Below, piece after piece: positions 24,370 through 35,699 of a stretch of 64,000 bases of DNA. The DNA is from Opisthorchis felineus (Eukaryota; Platyhelminthes; Trematoda; Opisthorchiida; Opisthorchiidae). The DNA lies in assembly GCA_004794785.1 (NCBI GenBank), contig SJOL01006411.1, forward strand, positions 197,448 through 261,447, read 5' to 3'. Positions within the stretch are counted from its first letter, which is position 1; the number at the start of each line of letters is the position of its first letter. A model generated the notes under the pieces. It did not search any database and was not told where the DNA came from. It saw only the letters and a list, made by a program, of their open reading frames with translations. The position numbers and the translations under genes were made by a program.

Positions 24370-25130
24370 ACATTCAGGTATCGAGTGTAGTCAACGGGGA
24401 AGAAATGAAGTTAGGAATGGACGTAAGCACGAACCTCACCCTTAGATTAGCCTCAGTGGTCGAGACAGTACAGGAATTTCGGGTCTGCTTTAGGGATGGA
24501 AGAAATAGAGTGGAGGCTGCCTGAATTAAACCGACTGTTCAAAATACGAAAGTTGCAAAGTGAATATCTTAACACGCGAGGAAAGCGATGATTCGGTTCT
24601 TTTGTGTATGTCCACATTGTTAGAACCAGTCGAGGGACACTCACGGTTACTACTGTAAGTGTGTCTGTTAGATCACGATACCTGACATCGGGCGACCGGA
24701 AAATACGCGTGTTACATACATTAGTGAAGTTACATAGGGGCTACAGGGGTATGGGTTTCCATACTTTACCGAATGCTGAGATTAGCCGATTATTTCCAAA
24801 TGAAAAAACTTACGCAGCTTAAGCATTTGACCCTGTCTGTTGAAAGAGCTGGCTTGACACGAGTAAACAAACAGTGCTTTCTTGTGGTCTTCGTAGATGA
24901 AATGAGAGTTCAACGAAGTTAGATGTCATGGGATAAAGACATACAGAGCAAGATTTTTGTGGCATTACTAAAGCTACATCGATTAGAGTTTCACTTACAC
25001 TTAATGTTGTTTTCTTAGTTCACGCAGACTCAACAGGTGTCGCTCGAATCAGACGATCGATTTTTCAGAACCGATGACCCATGAGAAAAACTGAATCGAT
25101 GAGCCCATAGCTGTAACAGGATATTGAAGT
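24370..25130. other. Intron, no gene seen
   Basis: The plus frame at 24604-24822 has alternating hydrophobics (TLTVTTVSVSV) but no FN3 landmarks or phase-1 borders. Confidence 0.35.
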
Positions 25131-25139
25131 ACATTTGTT

Positions 25140-25262
25140 CGTGGTGTGGGGAGATCTCACGTTTTCAGCGGAGATTTCATCCTGTCGTTGAAGCCAGTCT
25201 GTGCTGTAAACCTCAGGAGCATTGTACAGCTTCGAAGTACATTTCATCAGAGCCTCCCTTCA
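25140..25262 (-). repeat. SINE-like repeat family A, copy 2 (minus)
   Basis: The reverse complement carries GATGAAATGTACTTCGAAGC, CTGTACAATGCTC and GGCTTCAACGACAGGATGAA in the order seen in the copies at 3060 and 62985. The tRNA-like head is missing or too diverged. Confidence 0.55.
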
Positions 25263-25269
25263 ACACAGA

Positions 25270-27660
25270 CTTAATTTGTAGTTAAGCCAGATATTATGAT
25301 ATTTGGGTGTTTCGGCTACTGGTGAGTAGTCACATTTTCCACCTAAATAACGATCGTCCTCACAGAGGATATCGTAAAGAGGACCATTCACCCTCGTCCT
25401 TGCCATCGCTAATATCATTATCATTTCGGCACCGCAAAGCACAGACGGCTTCGAACAGAATGACACTGAGTCTCATGAGCGTGCATGCATACGAGCCGAT
25501 TAGGTATTGATAGATATTAAAATCAGAAATCCAAGTACACACGAGGAAATGGACATTCATGAAGGTGGACGCCACTGGTTACTTCTCACAGGAGGGATTT
25601 CTTCCCAGAATACGTACGTAAGGTCCGTGAGTGACGGGGAGCACTTACCTAAAATGCACCAACCACATTTGTCGGTTGGTTTGTATGAGATGAACTCAAC
25701 ACCCGATTGAACGCTGTTCGTCAGGATGGGCTGGTTTACCCCATTCGCGTAAATTTCCGATGCCTCTTAATTTCGGGCTACAATGAAAAAAATTTCCGTG
25801 ACGCTTTTTGAATCAAGAAGAATTTCCAAGGTCAGTACATGGTTTACGGAGGAGAGTAGATGCCTGAACCACGTTCTCATGTTTCTAGCCGCTAGTTCTA
25901 CTCAACTCACCCAAGCAAATGATTGGTACACACTTTTCTGATTGTTCGGACGAAAACTTTGGAACAATTTGAAATCGCATCGCTCCCAAGAAGCGCCATA
26001 TTTTTGCTTAATTGATTACAGTATATTTTATTACCGGTTCCGGGCTTCGGAAATTACTTTGAATATCGTTTTTCACGTAACCTGTTCCGAGTTGTTGTGC
26101 CCTTTTTGTGTAATGGTTTCCTAGTGACCTCTTCTGCGCGTTGTCATGTGACTACTATAGCTACTAATATGCATTCACGACCTGCACCCGAGGGCCTCAG
26201 TGACTGAGAACAGACCAATTTAAAACTGCAGGTTCGACTTCAAATTCTTCCTTAGCCGGAGCTTTGGGCCAGAAGGACATATGTGAACTGTAATATAATC
26301 TCTGCCAAATCCTGGTTGTGTTATACTTGCAAACAACCTTCGTCTAGTTCATGTTGACGTTTGTACGGGAACTGTGAGAATGGTTTTAAAAACTTTTGAA
26401 CTGAGAATAATGTGAAAGAAAGATACAGGGGTCCATAAAGAGTGGAACCTACTACTGGATCGGAATGCAAAACACGAGTTTTCACCCAGGAAGGGTCTTT
26501 TACTACGGTCCACTTCCTGTGATCAGTAAACGTCACCTCATTTGATTACGCCTAGATATATCACCCACCAACGCAACGGATGTGAACGCTGGTTAGTATT
26601 TAGCTCGCGTCCCATTCCACCCCGTTTGTCCACTTAGATACCACGGCCGTGCCTATTTTATTACTAATAATATTTTATGTGACCCCTACCAAACTACTAC
26701 ATCCATTCAATAGATCATTTGTGTTTTTTATTCGTCGCCTAAAAGAAAACAACTCAGCACAAAGCAGCAACATCTGAGGACCGAAGCTACACTTGTGGGC
26801 GGCTACGTCATTAGGACGCCACTACGTCAGGTTACTAGACCACCGCTATCAGATGGCCATCCTTTAGTGTTCTTTGATTCTTGGGCCTAATAGCAACCTA
26901 GTCCCCTGTTGTGCGAATATCTCGCCCAAATCAAACTGTTACACCACCTACACACACGAACTTGTCCGGTTAGTTGCTAGTACCCCGTATTTTTGCATAC
27001 TGTTGCTGTTGGTTTAAGCGTTGTCTGTCAGTAAGGCTAAACTCATTTTGCACTTTTCGCGGCTGCTCTTTGACGGCCACACCTCTCGTACAATTTTCTC
27101 ATTCCGCTTTACCCATCTGCCCTCACTCACCACGTTTTTCCTGAGGAACTTTTCCTTCTCGTCACTGATCCACCCATTCAATACAAGGATCTGCCACATT
27201 CTGGCATCATTGATATGGGAGCACGTATGTCTGTGTCATTAATTCACTAGGATACGTAAACCGTCCAGAATCCCACATTTATATTCACCCAAACATTGTT
27301 TCTCCTGCAGGAAACCACATAAGACAAAGTCCATGCCTTCCAGGTAAGTCATTTTCGGTTTCGCATTGATTGAAACTTTGATTCCTCACAAGCATAAACC
27401 TGGAGGAAACCAAGAAAGTACGGTGCACAGGTGGAAGCTGTGATCGGGTGTCAACATAAAACAGCACACCGCTATGTAGGTTACCGGCGTTTTGAACGCT
27501 AACTTACTGGAATATTCTTCCGCATTCGATACATAGATCGCAATACCAGGGTTCAGAGAAGGTATCGTTTCCTAGACTTCAGTAGCCTCGGAGATATAAA
27601 CTGAAGGGTTGGGCAATTTGTCCCCCATTCGATGTTCCATCCTAAATGAATTCTTACGGC
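25270..27660. other. Intron, little recognisable
   Basis: No exon is found. Around 26175-26245, AGGGCCTCAGTGACTGAG followed by GCAGGTTCGACTTC looks like a degraded tRNA A box and B box (a SINE head). The stretch 25507-25710 is open but has no domain. Confidence 0.35.
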
Positions 27661-27672
27661 TGTTCTTTCCAG

Positions 27673-27902
27673 AATTCTTTTTGTGGTCCTTCCAAGGATT
27701 TCAAGGATTCTTTCTGACCGCTATTCTACCGGCTGGAAAGTATCAGAGTCTGTTAGAATCGGAACCCGATAGTAATATTCAAGAAAGTCTTTCGAAATCG
27801 TGTGGTTCACTACAGTTCAAGAAGTCTCACTGGATGTGTCTTTTCGAAGTACATTTTAGCTGTCAGCCAAATTGCTGGATTTTTCCGCTAACGATAACCT
27901 GA
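27673..27902 (+). CDS. FN3-like exon ending in a stop codon
   Basis: An excellent acceptor (ACGGCTGTTCTTTCCAG) and a phase-1 start open a 76-codon frame ending at TGA near 27900. It contains ILPAGKYQSLL, matching PLPTGNQIEVV of the strong exon at 52231, then LSKSCGSLQFKKSHW and MCLFEVHFS as E-F loop and F strand. The frame stops just where the G strand should end, and no phase-1 donor is present. Two readings are open: an alternative last exon giving a shortened protein, or a duplicated exon that lost its 3' splice border. I see no polyadenylation signal just downstream, which favours decay. Confidence 0.5.
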
Positions 27903-27904
27903 AG

Positions 27905-30250
27905 GTAGAAAAATTAAGCCAGCGACGACGACAGACTGGCGGCTTAACGTTAAGTAAGGACGGTTTCGACGGAATAGAGAACCTAATTATGGGCAGCTAC
28001 GGGATTTGTAGAACTTGTATTCACATTATTCTCGTTCACGCAACTCTTTTTTTGTCGTGGGGTACAACTGTGATCAAACGTTGCCAAAAGGAGGCATGCT
28101 GGTCCCGATTTTCGTTTTTATAAAAATTTCCCAGTAGTGCACTTCTTTCGCCACTTTGGGGTTAGATTTACAGACTCTTGACATATAAGACGAGTGTGTT
28201 GGCATTACGTAATACTGTGTGGCACGCGAAGCCCAAATAACGCTTCTGAACAGGTGGACGTTCTTGCACATTGTGCGCGAAAATCGTTCATCGGATGCCT
28301 TAAATGATTATCCAGCAACTGTCCCGGTTGTTCCGATTTTCTGGCCCGATAGCCGGGACCTTTCCCTCAGGTAGCACCAGGGATACTTGAAAACTGGGCA
28401 GCGTTTTTTATTAGCTATGCGTCGTTACGAGATGAGAACGAAACTGGCGTCCGCCGGTCCCTCTTTAGGCGTGAAATAACCAGGCTAATGCAGCTAGTAA
28501 ATGCGCTGGGCCGCTTGAACGGAAATTCTGTTGGCTCAAAATCTACAAATATCACAACTATCTAAAAATAGTTTATAAGGTTCCAAAGGTCCACAGCCCC
28601 GAAAAACTTGGAAATCCTGACAGGATGCTCAGTAGGTCTATAGAACCAAGTTAAATCAAGTCTCACCCTTTGGGGCGTGAGGTATGTTATATCAATCTGA
28701 AACAATTTCGCGTGTAAAGGGTACATTGAGAATTTGATGGTTTTAAGCCATTAGGGAATTCTGTGCATGACTTCCGCAGCTGACAAGATGTTGAAAACGT
28801 CTAAATACTCAATGTTGAGGGACTAGAATAGAAGAGCATTCGGAACATCGTGAAAATGCAAAGTCTGAGTACACACAGCCAAGAACACAAAGGTACGGGT
28901 GAGAGTAAAGTGAAACTACGAACTCTAGTTTGCCGGAAAACATGACTTTCATGGTACTACTTGTGTTAAAGGTCCGTGTTTTGAAGTTACCAACTGCACT
29001 TCTATTCTGCGTTAATTTCCACCAACTTCCCCTTGGAAAGGTGGGTAATATTCACATGTGGTCTACTGTGAAGATGACGTAAGGGGCTCATTAGTGGCGC
29101 TGATGAGTAACCACCAGTAATCCATTATGCAGAACCACCTGTAGATTTCAATCACCCGCGTAACGCCGAGTAAACACCCATAAGAGCTCAGTTTCAAAAA
29201 GCCCCTCCTGTAAGCTGGAGTGTAGTCAATGCGCATGCAAACTCTTTCAGTACAACGAGTGTATCACCAAAATAGCGAGCATAGGTGTGCGCCTTCTGTA
29301 CAGTATAACATAATCCTCTATGTTCCGGATGACCCATAGAGGTTCAAGCGGGCTTCCCATTGTTATACCATCAATTTGTCAATACAGTCTTGCTGAAACA
29401 GAACTGTACATCTTTAGCGCATAACAGGAGTAAAAATCGGAGATGAGGAATAGTGACATACACCTCATTGGCATCCGTGCATACAGTGTCGATAGTTTCT
29501 TCAAAAGGAACGTTTGTGAAAGGAGAGAATATGTCACAGGGCACAACATGTTTCTAGAAGACATTCAAATTTCGAACTCAGAAGAATCCTTCAACCTGTG
29601 TGGTTTGTTTATTTCTATGTGGTTCACTGATCTTGCTCTTGTGTATGCCTTTTTCACTGTACTTGAGGTAGCAAGACGGTTGCCTACAAGGATTTCTGAG
29701 CACGTCCCAAAGAACTTAGTACATAACAGCTCGAAAATTCCGTCCAGTGCAAACGCCCACCACTTTCTCGATTACAACGAGTGCAAAGAACCAAGATAGT
29801 TTCTTAAATGGACACAACCCAGGGCAGTTAGCCGAAGTCGTAAGCTGTAAGAACAACAACTTACTACACTTCGTTGAAGCGACGGCGGTTCCATGCTACA
29901 AACCCAAATTGTGTAAATAGCTGGAATTTGTTGTTTATGTTGCCTTGATTTGGTAAGGTCAGCAGTGAGCCATGTCTACAGCTCTAATATTTTTATTTGG
30001 GGTCTCACGACATTTTTTCGCTGTAATTTTTTCACTGGCCTGTGTGTTTACCTGACAAATTATTTGCCCGTTGTCATGCCCTAACCTTAATTATGGCTGT
30101 GGACGAAATATGCGAAATAGTTTAATTCAATCTATACTGTTTGGATGCATTTCTTCCTTTCATGATTGTGAAAAATATCAGAATACCTGCTAGTTCAGAG
30201 TGAAAATGAGCAGCGAATAAATTTGTTTTTTAACTTAACAACACTCGATT
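27905..30250. other. Intron, no gene seen
   Basis: The open plus frame at 29443-29799 (118 codons) has no domain and no splice pattern. There is no recognisable repeat copy. Confidence 0.4.
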
Positions 30251-30254
30251 GAAC

Positions 30255-30470
30255 CTGCCCCCTTGTCCCGGTGTAGTTATTCTGGTGATTCCACACCACA
30301 GGAGAAGCACTGGGCACGAGATTCACTCTTATAAGAACTCGTCGCCAGTGCCTAAGCCTCGGCCGTGCAAAGGTTTGAACTCCGGACATTTGACATGCGA
30401 GACGATGGTGTTACAAACACACCACCGCAGCACTGTGAAAGCATCTGAATTCTCACGCCTAAACAGGCGA
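30255..30470 (-). repeat. SINE-like repeat family B, copy 2
   Basis: It matches 24066-24320 in the same orientation. The segment AAAGGTTTGAACTCCGGACA at about 30368, reverse-complemented, resembles a tRNA B box. Further similarity trails off after about 30440. Confidence 0.55.
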
Positions 30471-30479
30471 ACGCTTTCA

Positions 30480-32120
30480 CGCATGAGCGATTGGGCTGGT
30501 AGGCCTGACTCCTCGAAAGATGACCCAGTAACCATCCTGATGGTGTCGATTGATTGACCCACCTGTCCGGACTTCCCATTCAAGTAGCGCCACAGACTGT
30601 TGAAGCTTTCTGGACATTTCTTTGTATTGGTTGCAAGCGGCTGCAGGATTTGTAGAGTTCACGTTCACGTTACTCTCGTTTGAACAATGCTCCTCATTTC
30701 ATGGTGCAATTATTGTTATAGTAATGTAACACCACTTAAAAAATTGATGAATGCTTTTCTTTCGAGGTGCCTGAATCTGGGCCCAGATAGCCGACAGAGA
30801 TTTCCCTTCCTCTGCCAACAGCAGAAACAATGTTGCCATTCTAGTGGAATTCGATCGTCATTATAGCCTCCGACAGTAGTTAGTAGTAGAAGCAGAGGTG
30901 GTTAAATCCAAGCCCTCATCAGCGTAAACCTACATTTATTTATTTAAAGGAAACTAATCTGTAAAAAACGACAAGATGTAAGTTGAAACGGTTAGAGTGC
31001 TAGCCCACCACAACTACCTTACGCAAGTAGAACTTGAACATTCAGGTGGGCTTTCTGGATATTAACCTGTAGCACTAACTTCATTGACTTCGTCCTGCCA
31101 AGACCTTCAGCAAAGCACACTAAGTGTCACGTGTATACACATCTGGAGAGCGAAGGGCACATACGGTCACTAGACAATTGCCTCAAAGCAATCTCAACAT
31201 CAAGGATATGACTAGTAAGTGCATATATCTCAAGATTTACCTACCGTGAACCATACTGATAAATGTTCTTAACTTAGTTTGAACGTTGCCTCAGTTTTTC
31301 CTCAGTCTGGCTCGCTGACTAACGGGACTGGAATAGATAAAAACAAACTGATAGTCATCTGGGGGAGCACGTCTCCAGAAATGCGAACGGTTTGAGGTCG
31401 GCTTGTGAAAGAGACCCTGACCATGTCCTAATTGAAGGTGTCCTTAAAGATGAGGTAAGCAGTTGCTGAGAAGATCTAAGCGACAGTCATCGATGATGTC
31501 GGTACCAATAAATAATCCTTGCATCAGACCGCCACAACTTAGCTTTTGGTTAAATCTGGCGGTTAAACTGCGTGATTAAAATGTTCTTCTTACTTTATGA
31601 TTGCAAATTAAAGCAGCTGTGGTCTACATTTGAATTTTTGCTATGTCTCCAAGATGCAAATCCATTCTACTGAAGCTTCCGATTTCCCTATGTAACCTGT
31701 ACACACAGATGAAACTGAGAAACCAAGATTCAACGGCTTTTTTCACTATCTATGGGCAATTCTTGAGTCTCAAGGTGGTTTTTCTAACGATAGCTGGCTC
31801 TATATCCTGTTTAGGACACAGCCAATTACCCTCCACTTACAGGTCAGTTAATATTTGCAACCGTAAACGGTCCAAAGTGTCTGAGATCCGCAGTACCAAT
31901 AGTTGCCAATAATGACACCACACTACTTCCCAGGTTTTTCGGCTTGAATTTTACCCGCCGAATCCAGAATCATAACTGGTAAATCTTCTCGCTCTCCACG
32001 GAGCACATATTCATTTTTCAGTTGCGTCCTACTCCCCACAGATCAGCCTCATTTGCTTACCATTAGTTTCACCATTAGTCTCAGTCAAGTACTCTAATAC
32101 AGTCTCATCACATTTGATCA
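30480..32120. other. Intron, no gene seen
   Basis: There is no FN3 exon or retroelement motif. The frame at 31643-31912 is open but lacks splice or domain support. Confidence 0.4.
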
Positions 32121-32124
32121 ACAG

Positions 32125-32412
32125 AAATAGAAAAAGCGGCAACTATTTTTCCCCGGGTAAAGAATGAACCTGGAACCACCAATCAGTTCATCTACGTCTC
32201 AGTACCGAAGGGAACTGATGAATGTCTCATAGAAATCAAGCTTTATACCAAAGATAATCGGATGGTTGAAGAGGTGCAAGCCGGTGTTTTTAAAAACATC
32301 CAGGATCAGAGAGATCGTGCATTGGCCTACACACTTCAAGTGAAAGTTCTCCACAATTCGAAGCAGCTGTTTCAGAGGTCAGTGACGTCGGAGCCACTCG
32401 GCATCCTTCCAT
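32125..32412 (+). CDS. FN3-like domain exon (strong 3)
   Basis: The acceptor is CATCACATTTGATCAACAG and the donor is T|GTAAGTTG. The 288 nt give 96 codons, phase 1-1, with no stop. The B strand is NQFIYVSVPKG, the C-strand Cys is at residue 34 (TDECLIEIKLY), and the F strand is LAYTLQVKVLHN with the FN3 Tyr, followed by QRSVTSEPL. It lies about 550 bp left of a family C repeat, and is followed by further weaker FN3-like frames at 33277 and 33892, making this the first crowded part of the array. Confidence 0.85.
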
Positions 32413-32959
32413 GTAAGTTGATTTGGATCCGTACTTCTAATATTTTTATTTTATTGCGGCATGATACAAAACGGGAAAAATATTTCAACCGTTGTAAAGT
32501 GTTTCTGACAAACACGTGCTATCAAAATTAATATAACATATGCCACCCGGGCAACAATTTCATAGATGCGTGCCGTTGATGGCATTTTGAAATGAGGATT
32601 TTTCAACAGGTGCATACCCTTAAAAACTCCTTAGGGCCACCAACGAGGGTCGCATTAGAGGGGTACATTTTATTAGGAAAGCTTCTTAAAGGCTAATTTA
32701 TTCAGTGAAAGGGTGGAGAACACCAACACAAGATGGAAATAATATAGTGTTTCACTGCTGTAATTTTTAAAACGGTGGAAATCGCAAGACATCAAGTGCC
32801 AAGTCATATAACTGAAAAGTATAACTTACTGAAGCCATTGTGGATAACTTAATTGCTGGGACAGTACCTGCATTGCAATAGCCATACATGCAATGTTCGG
32901 GCGAAATCTGATTTATCACGTCTTAACATTTTGAAGATACACCGATCTGTTGTATAGTC

Positions 32960-33190
32960 CCAACATACTACTCATAACGTTACTGGAAGCACTCCGACAG
33001 CCCGCGACCAGTTTCGCCTTTCTTGGGGCTCATCAAACAGGCGCATTTTCCAAGTTTTCTTCAACCTTGTGTTTCACTTGAAACCGAATTGCACGAACTT
33101 TGACAGATACATCATTTGCATACCTATTTGTTTTCACGGGAGACAAACGAATCCCAGCTGAATCCCTCGTTTATGATGTTCTTATTCAAG
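32960..33190 (+). repeat. Repeat family C copy
   Basis: It begins CATACTACTCATAACGTT with CCGACAGCCCGCGACCAG and CTTGGGGCTCATCAAACAGG, then passes to the body CATTTGCATACCTATTTG...GTTTTCACGGGAGAC...GAATCCC...CCTCGTTT. Compared with the copy at 37850-38138 the two parts are in the opposite order, so this copy is either rearranged or two insertions side by side. Confidence 0.6.
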
Positions 33191-33276
33191 AATATTAGTT
33201 TTTTAGCACTCTTGGGTAACTGTACCATAGAAGTAATTTGTTGAACGTGAGTACCCGAGCCAGACCACGTAGACAG

Positions 33277-33661
33277 CTTTTAAACTGATCACTGTCAAAC
33301 GGAACATGCTACTGAGTAATCTTAGATCTGACCTGGAGCTTAGGGTACCGAGAACAGTTAGCAGTTGCTCTTGTATGTGTTTCATTGCCGTATCGCAACG
33401 AAGACTTGGTTTAAGGAAAATGGCCCACATAAAGTTAAATAAAGAAATTATTCGATTTTCGTTTGTCGTAGACATTCTACAGAACTTACAACCAGCAGCG
33501 TTCAGGAACACCGTCAAACAAGCGAGGCTGGATGAGTTTTGGTCTCTGTTTAGGGTAACTTTGGCCGAGACTAGCTTTAAAATCGGGTCCACCGTCCAGT
33601 TGAGGGTTGATATCTTCAACTTATTAGAAGATTCAAAAGATCACGTGAGAATGGACTACTA
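33277..33661 (+). pseudogene. FN3-like frame with mismatched borders
   Basis: An AG at 33275-33276 allows a phase-1 start. The frame stays open for about 128 codons and shows LELRVPRTVSS, a Cys in SCMCFIAVSQRR at the C-strand position, then, after an unusually long middle, FRVTLAETSFKIG and STVQLRVDIFNLLED, which look like FN3 E and F strands. The only reasonable donor (GTGAGA at 33645) leaves phase 0. Either the borders are not where I think or this is a decayed exon with an insertion. Confidence 0.3.
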
Positions 33662-33891
33662 ATAAGTGGCCTCTCCTAAAGGTGATATGTCCAGAATGGA
33701 CAAGTTTATTATTTTCTCGGTGCTTTATTGCATCTGCAGAATAAAAAACGGACTTGTTACGGACTTGTTAGTACCTTGTTAGAATGGTTGCAAACATACC
33801 AATATTCTGCATAGACCGTGATCACAATCGACTGCGCAACCGTCCGCCTGTTAAACACAACTTTTCGACTGTTTCACCAGTTGTCACCAAG

Positions 33892-34137
33892 TCCTTGTGA
33901 CATCTATTCAGTTCAATTTCACTTCACGTGTTGAAGTTCGCACAAACCGACTGTGGGTTGTACATACACTCCCAGTTCTGAAGCAACCAACCAGCTTTTT
34001 TATTTCAACAGCTCGTCAAAAATTTAGAATAAATTTTTCTTATTCATCGTCGTTGTTATCATCTAGAGCGGTTGCAGCAAGACCTTTGATATGTGCAGTG
34101 GCAGTCAAATACTACCGCAGTTTTTTTCGCTTAATCG
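33892..34137 (+). CDS. Probable FN3-like exon
   Basis: A pyrimidine-rich run ends at AG 33890-33891, and a donor G|GTGATA follows at 34138. The 246 nt are 82 codons with phase 1 at both ends. The middle has SRVEVRTNRLWVV and FRINFSYSSSLLSS, then RPLICAVAVKYYRSFFRLIG, which fits an F strand. The Tyr/Gly turn motif is not clear. Consistent size and phase are the main support. It is followed 79 nt later by a possible 24-nt exon. Confidence 0.45.
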
Positions 34138-34216
34138 GTGATAACTGTAGAGGTGCATCTATATTTTTATGCTGCCAATTAATCTAACCGGCTGACTAAC
34201 TTTTACTTTTCAACAG

Positions 34217-34240
34217 TATTTGCTGTTCAGTGTGACCCAC
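34217..34240 (+). CDS. Possible 24-nt micro-exon, phase 1-1
   Basis: A very good acceptor (TAACTTTTACTTTTCAACAG) is followed by 24 nt coding FAVQCDP after the split codon, then a weak donor C|GTTGGT. The Cys-x-Pro ending, the position just after an FN3 candidate and the phase recall the 51-nt micro-exons, but the donor is poor and the length is tiny. Confidence 0.3.
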
Positions 34241-34249
34241 GTTGGTGGC

Positions 34250-35645
34250 GTAGATGAACAGAAGAATACAGGCATGCAGGCTAAAGTACAATCCTGAAGA
34301 TGGGTATAAATAGACTCGTCCGTTTGAATATGCTTGTTGCAGCAAGTGACTTAACCTCGGCTAATCTGATGATGTGCACTGATTTTGTGATAGGTTAAGT
34401 AATACTCCAGAAAGTGAACTCCCAATTTTCATACTAAACCCGATGGTCAGATAGGCCGTTTCATGAAGAATCCTGGCTTGGCTCATCCGTGTAAACTTGA
34501 CTGACTTCAGTCCTCACTGTTGCACGGAATAAGGGACAACCAAGAGACTACAGGTTAGCATGATTTCATTTGTGATGGGGTATTTGTACTTAATTGTAAG
34601 GCGAAAAGGTAGCGCTACTTAGTTATTGCTTTCGAGGAAAGCTGAAAATTTCCAAATTTCCAAAGCACTTAACCGGTTTCTTTCTTGAAAGTATTCGAAG
34701 TTCTCCTATAAAGTAAGAACACATTTCTGCTCGGAAAGGACAATAATAATAAAAAATTAGTGGGCCTTTCTCTCAAAGAGGTTTGCTTTATTGAATCTGC
34801 GAACTGAGTCGTATGGTCATTCCGCTCATCATGCAGTTCAAAAGATTTGAATATTCATCGAAACTACCGTTGTTTTATTGATACGGTAGGTTTACCTCAG
34901 TTCGAGGGGACGAAAAACGGGACCTGTTCGTCGAATTGACGGGCAACCGAGTTTACGCTGCAGTCCCCACGCTTAGCCGCCATGTAGTCTTTATAAACTT
35001 AGGTCAAGCGAGACTATCAACCATTTGTATTCGGTACTTCGTGCTACGCTTTTCGTTACGTTCATACAGTCTAATTTCACTTATATTTGCTAGTTGTAGG
35101 TAGGCGGAAGCTACAGTTTCAAGCCATTCCGTAATGGTAAAAGTGCATCAGAGACAGCATAAGAGGAGTCGGATGCATGTATTACATAGATAAACGCAGA
35201 AAACCCTTTCCATATTATGGTTTTGAAGGAAGCAGCTTTTGCAACTTGTTGTTGCAAGTATAGAACGAATAAGACTGCCAAAGCCTCCAAGCTCACATTC
35301 TTGATGAAAAAAGGACCATGAAAAGTTTATTTTTACACTTCAGTCAGAGGATGTTATGGATGAAAAGCATCAAACGTAGTTGGGTGGCTGAGATATTAGT
35401 AATCGTAGCTCACCAGTCTTTACACACGAAAAATATATAGTATATAAAGCTTTTAACATATACCGCCGATTCTCTGAATACAGAATGCTGGGAGAAACCT
35501 ATGCAAAATAGTGCTCATAATGGAGAAATTTTATGTTTGAGCACTGTGTTGATAAAATTCGGCAAATTCTGTTGGTTAGCGGTGAGCATCGATCGCGCTG
35601 TTTTTTGTACTTAAATCCACATCTGAATTGTTTCTTAATTGCATT
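34250..35645. other. Intron, no gene seen
   Basis: No exon is found. The minus frame 35296-35111 lacks support. AT-rich. Confidence 0.4.
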
Positions 35646-35649
35646 TCAG

Positions 35650-35691
35650 CCATTATCCCCTCGCGACCAGACTTGATGTTCTGCAAACAAT
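35650..35691 (+). CDS. 42-nt micro-exon, phase 1-1
   Basis: The acceptor is TTTCTTAATTGCATTTCAG; the donor is T|GTGGGT, the same hexamer as after the first strong FN3 exon. The 42 nt give 14 codons in phase 1 at both ends: IIPSRPDLMFCKQ after the split codon. PDLMFCK resembles GDLVMCPK of the 12878 micro-exon, so I place it in the same micro-exon family, three codons shorter. Confidence 0.45.
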
Positions 35692-35699
35692 GTGGGTCC

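Noticed and set aside
33203..33619. Minus-strand frame of 138 codons
   Set aside because: It is opposite an FN3-like plus frame, with no splice sites or domain of its own.
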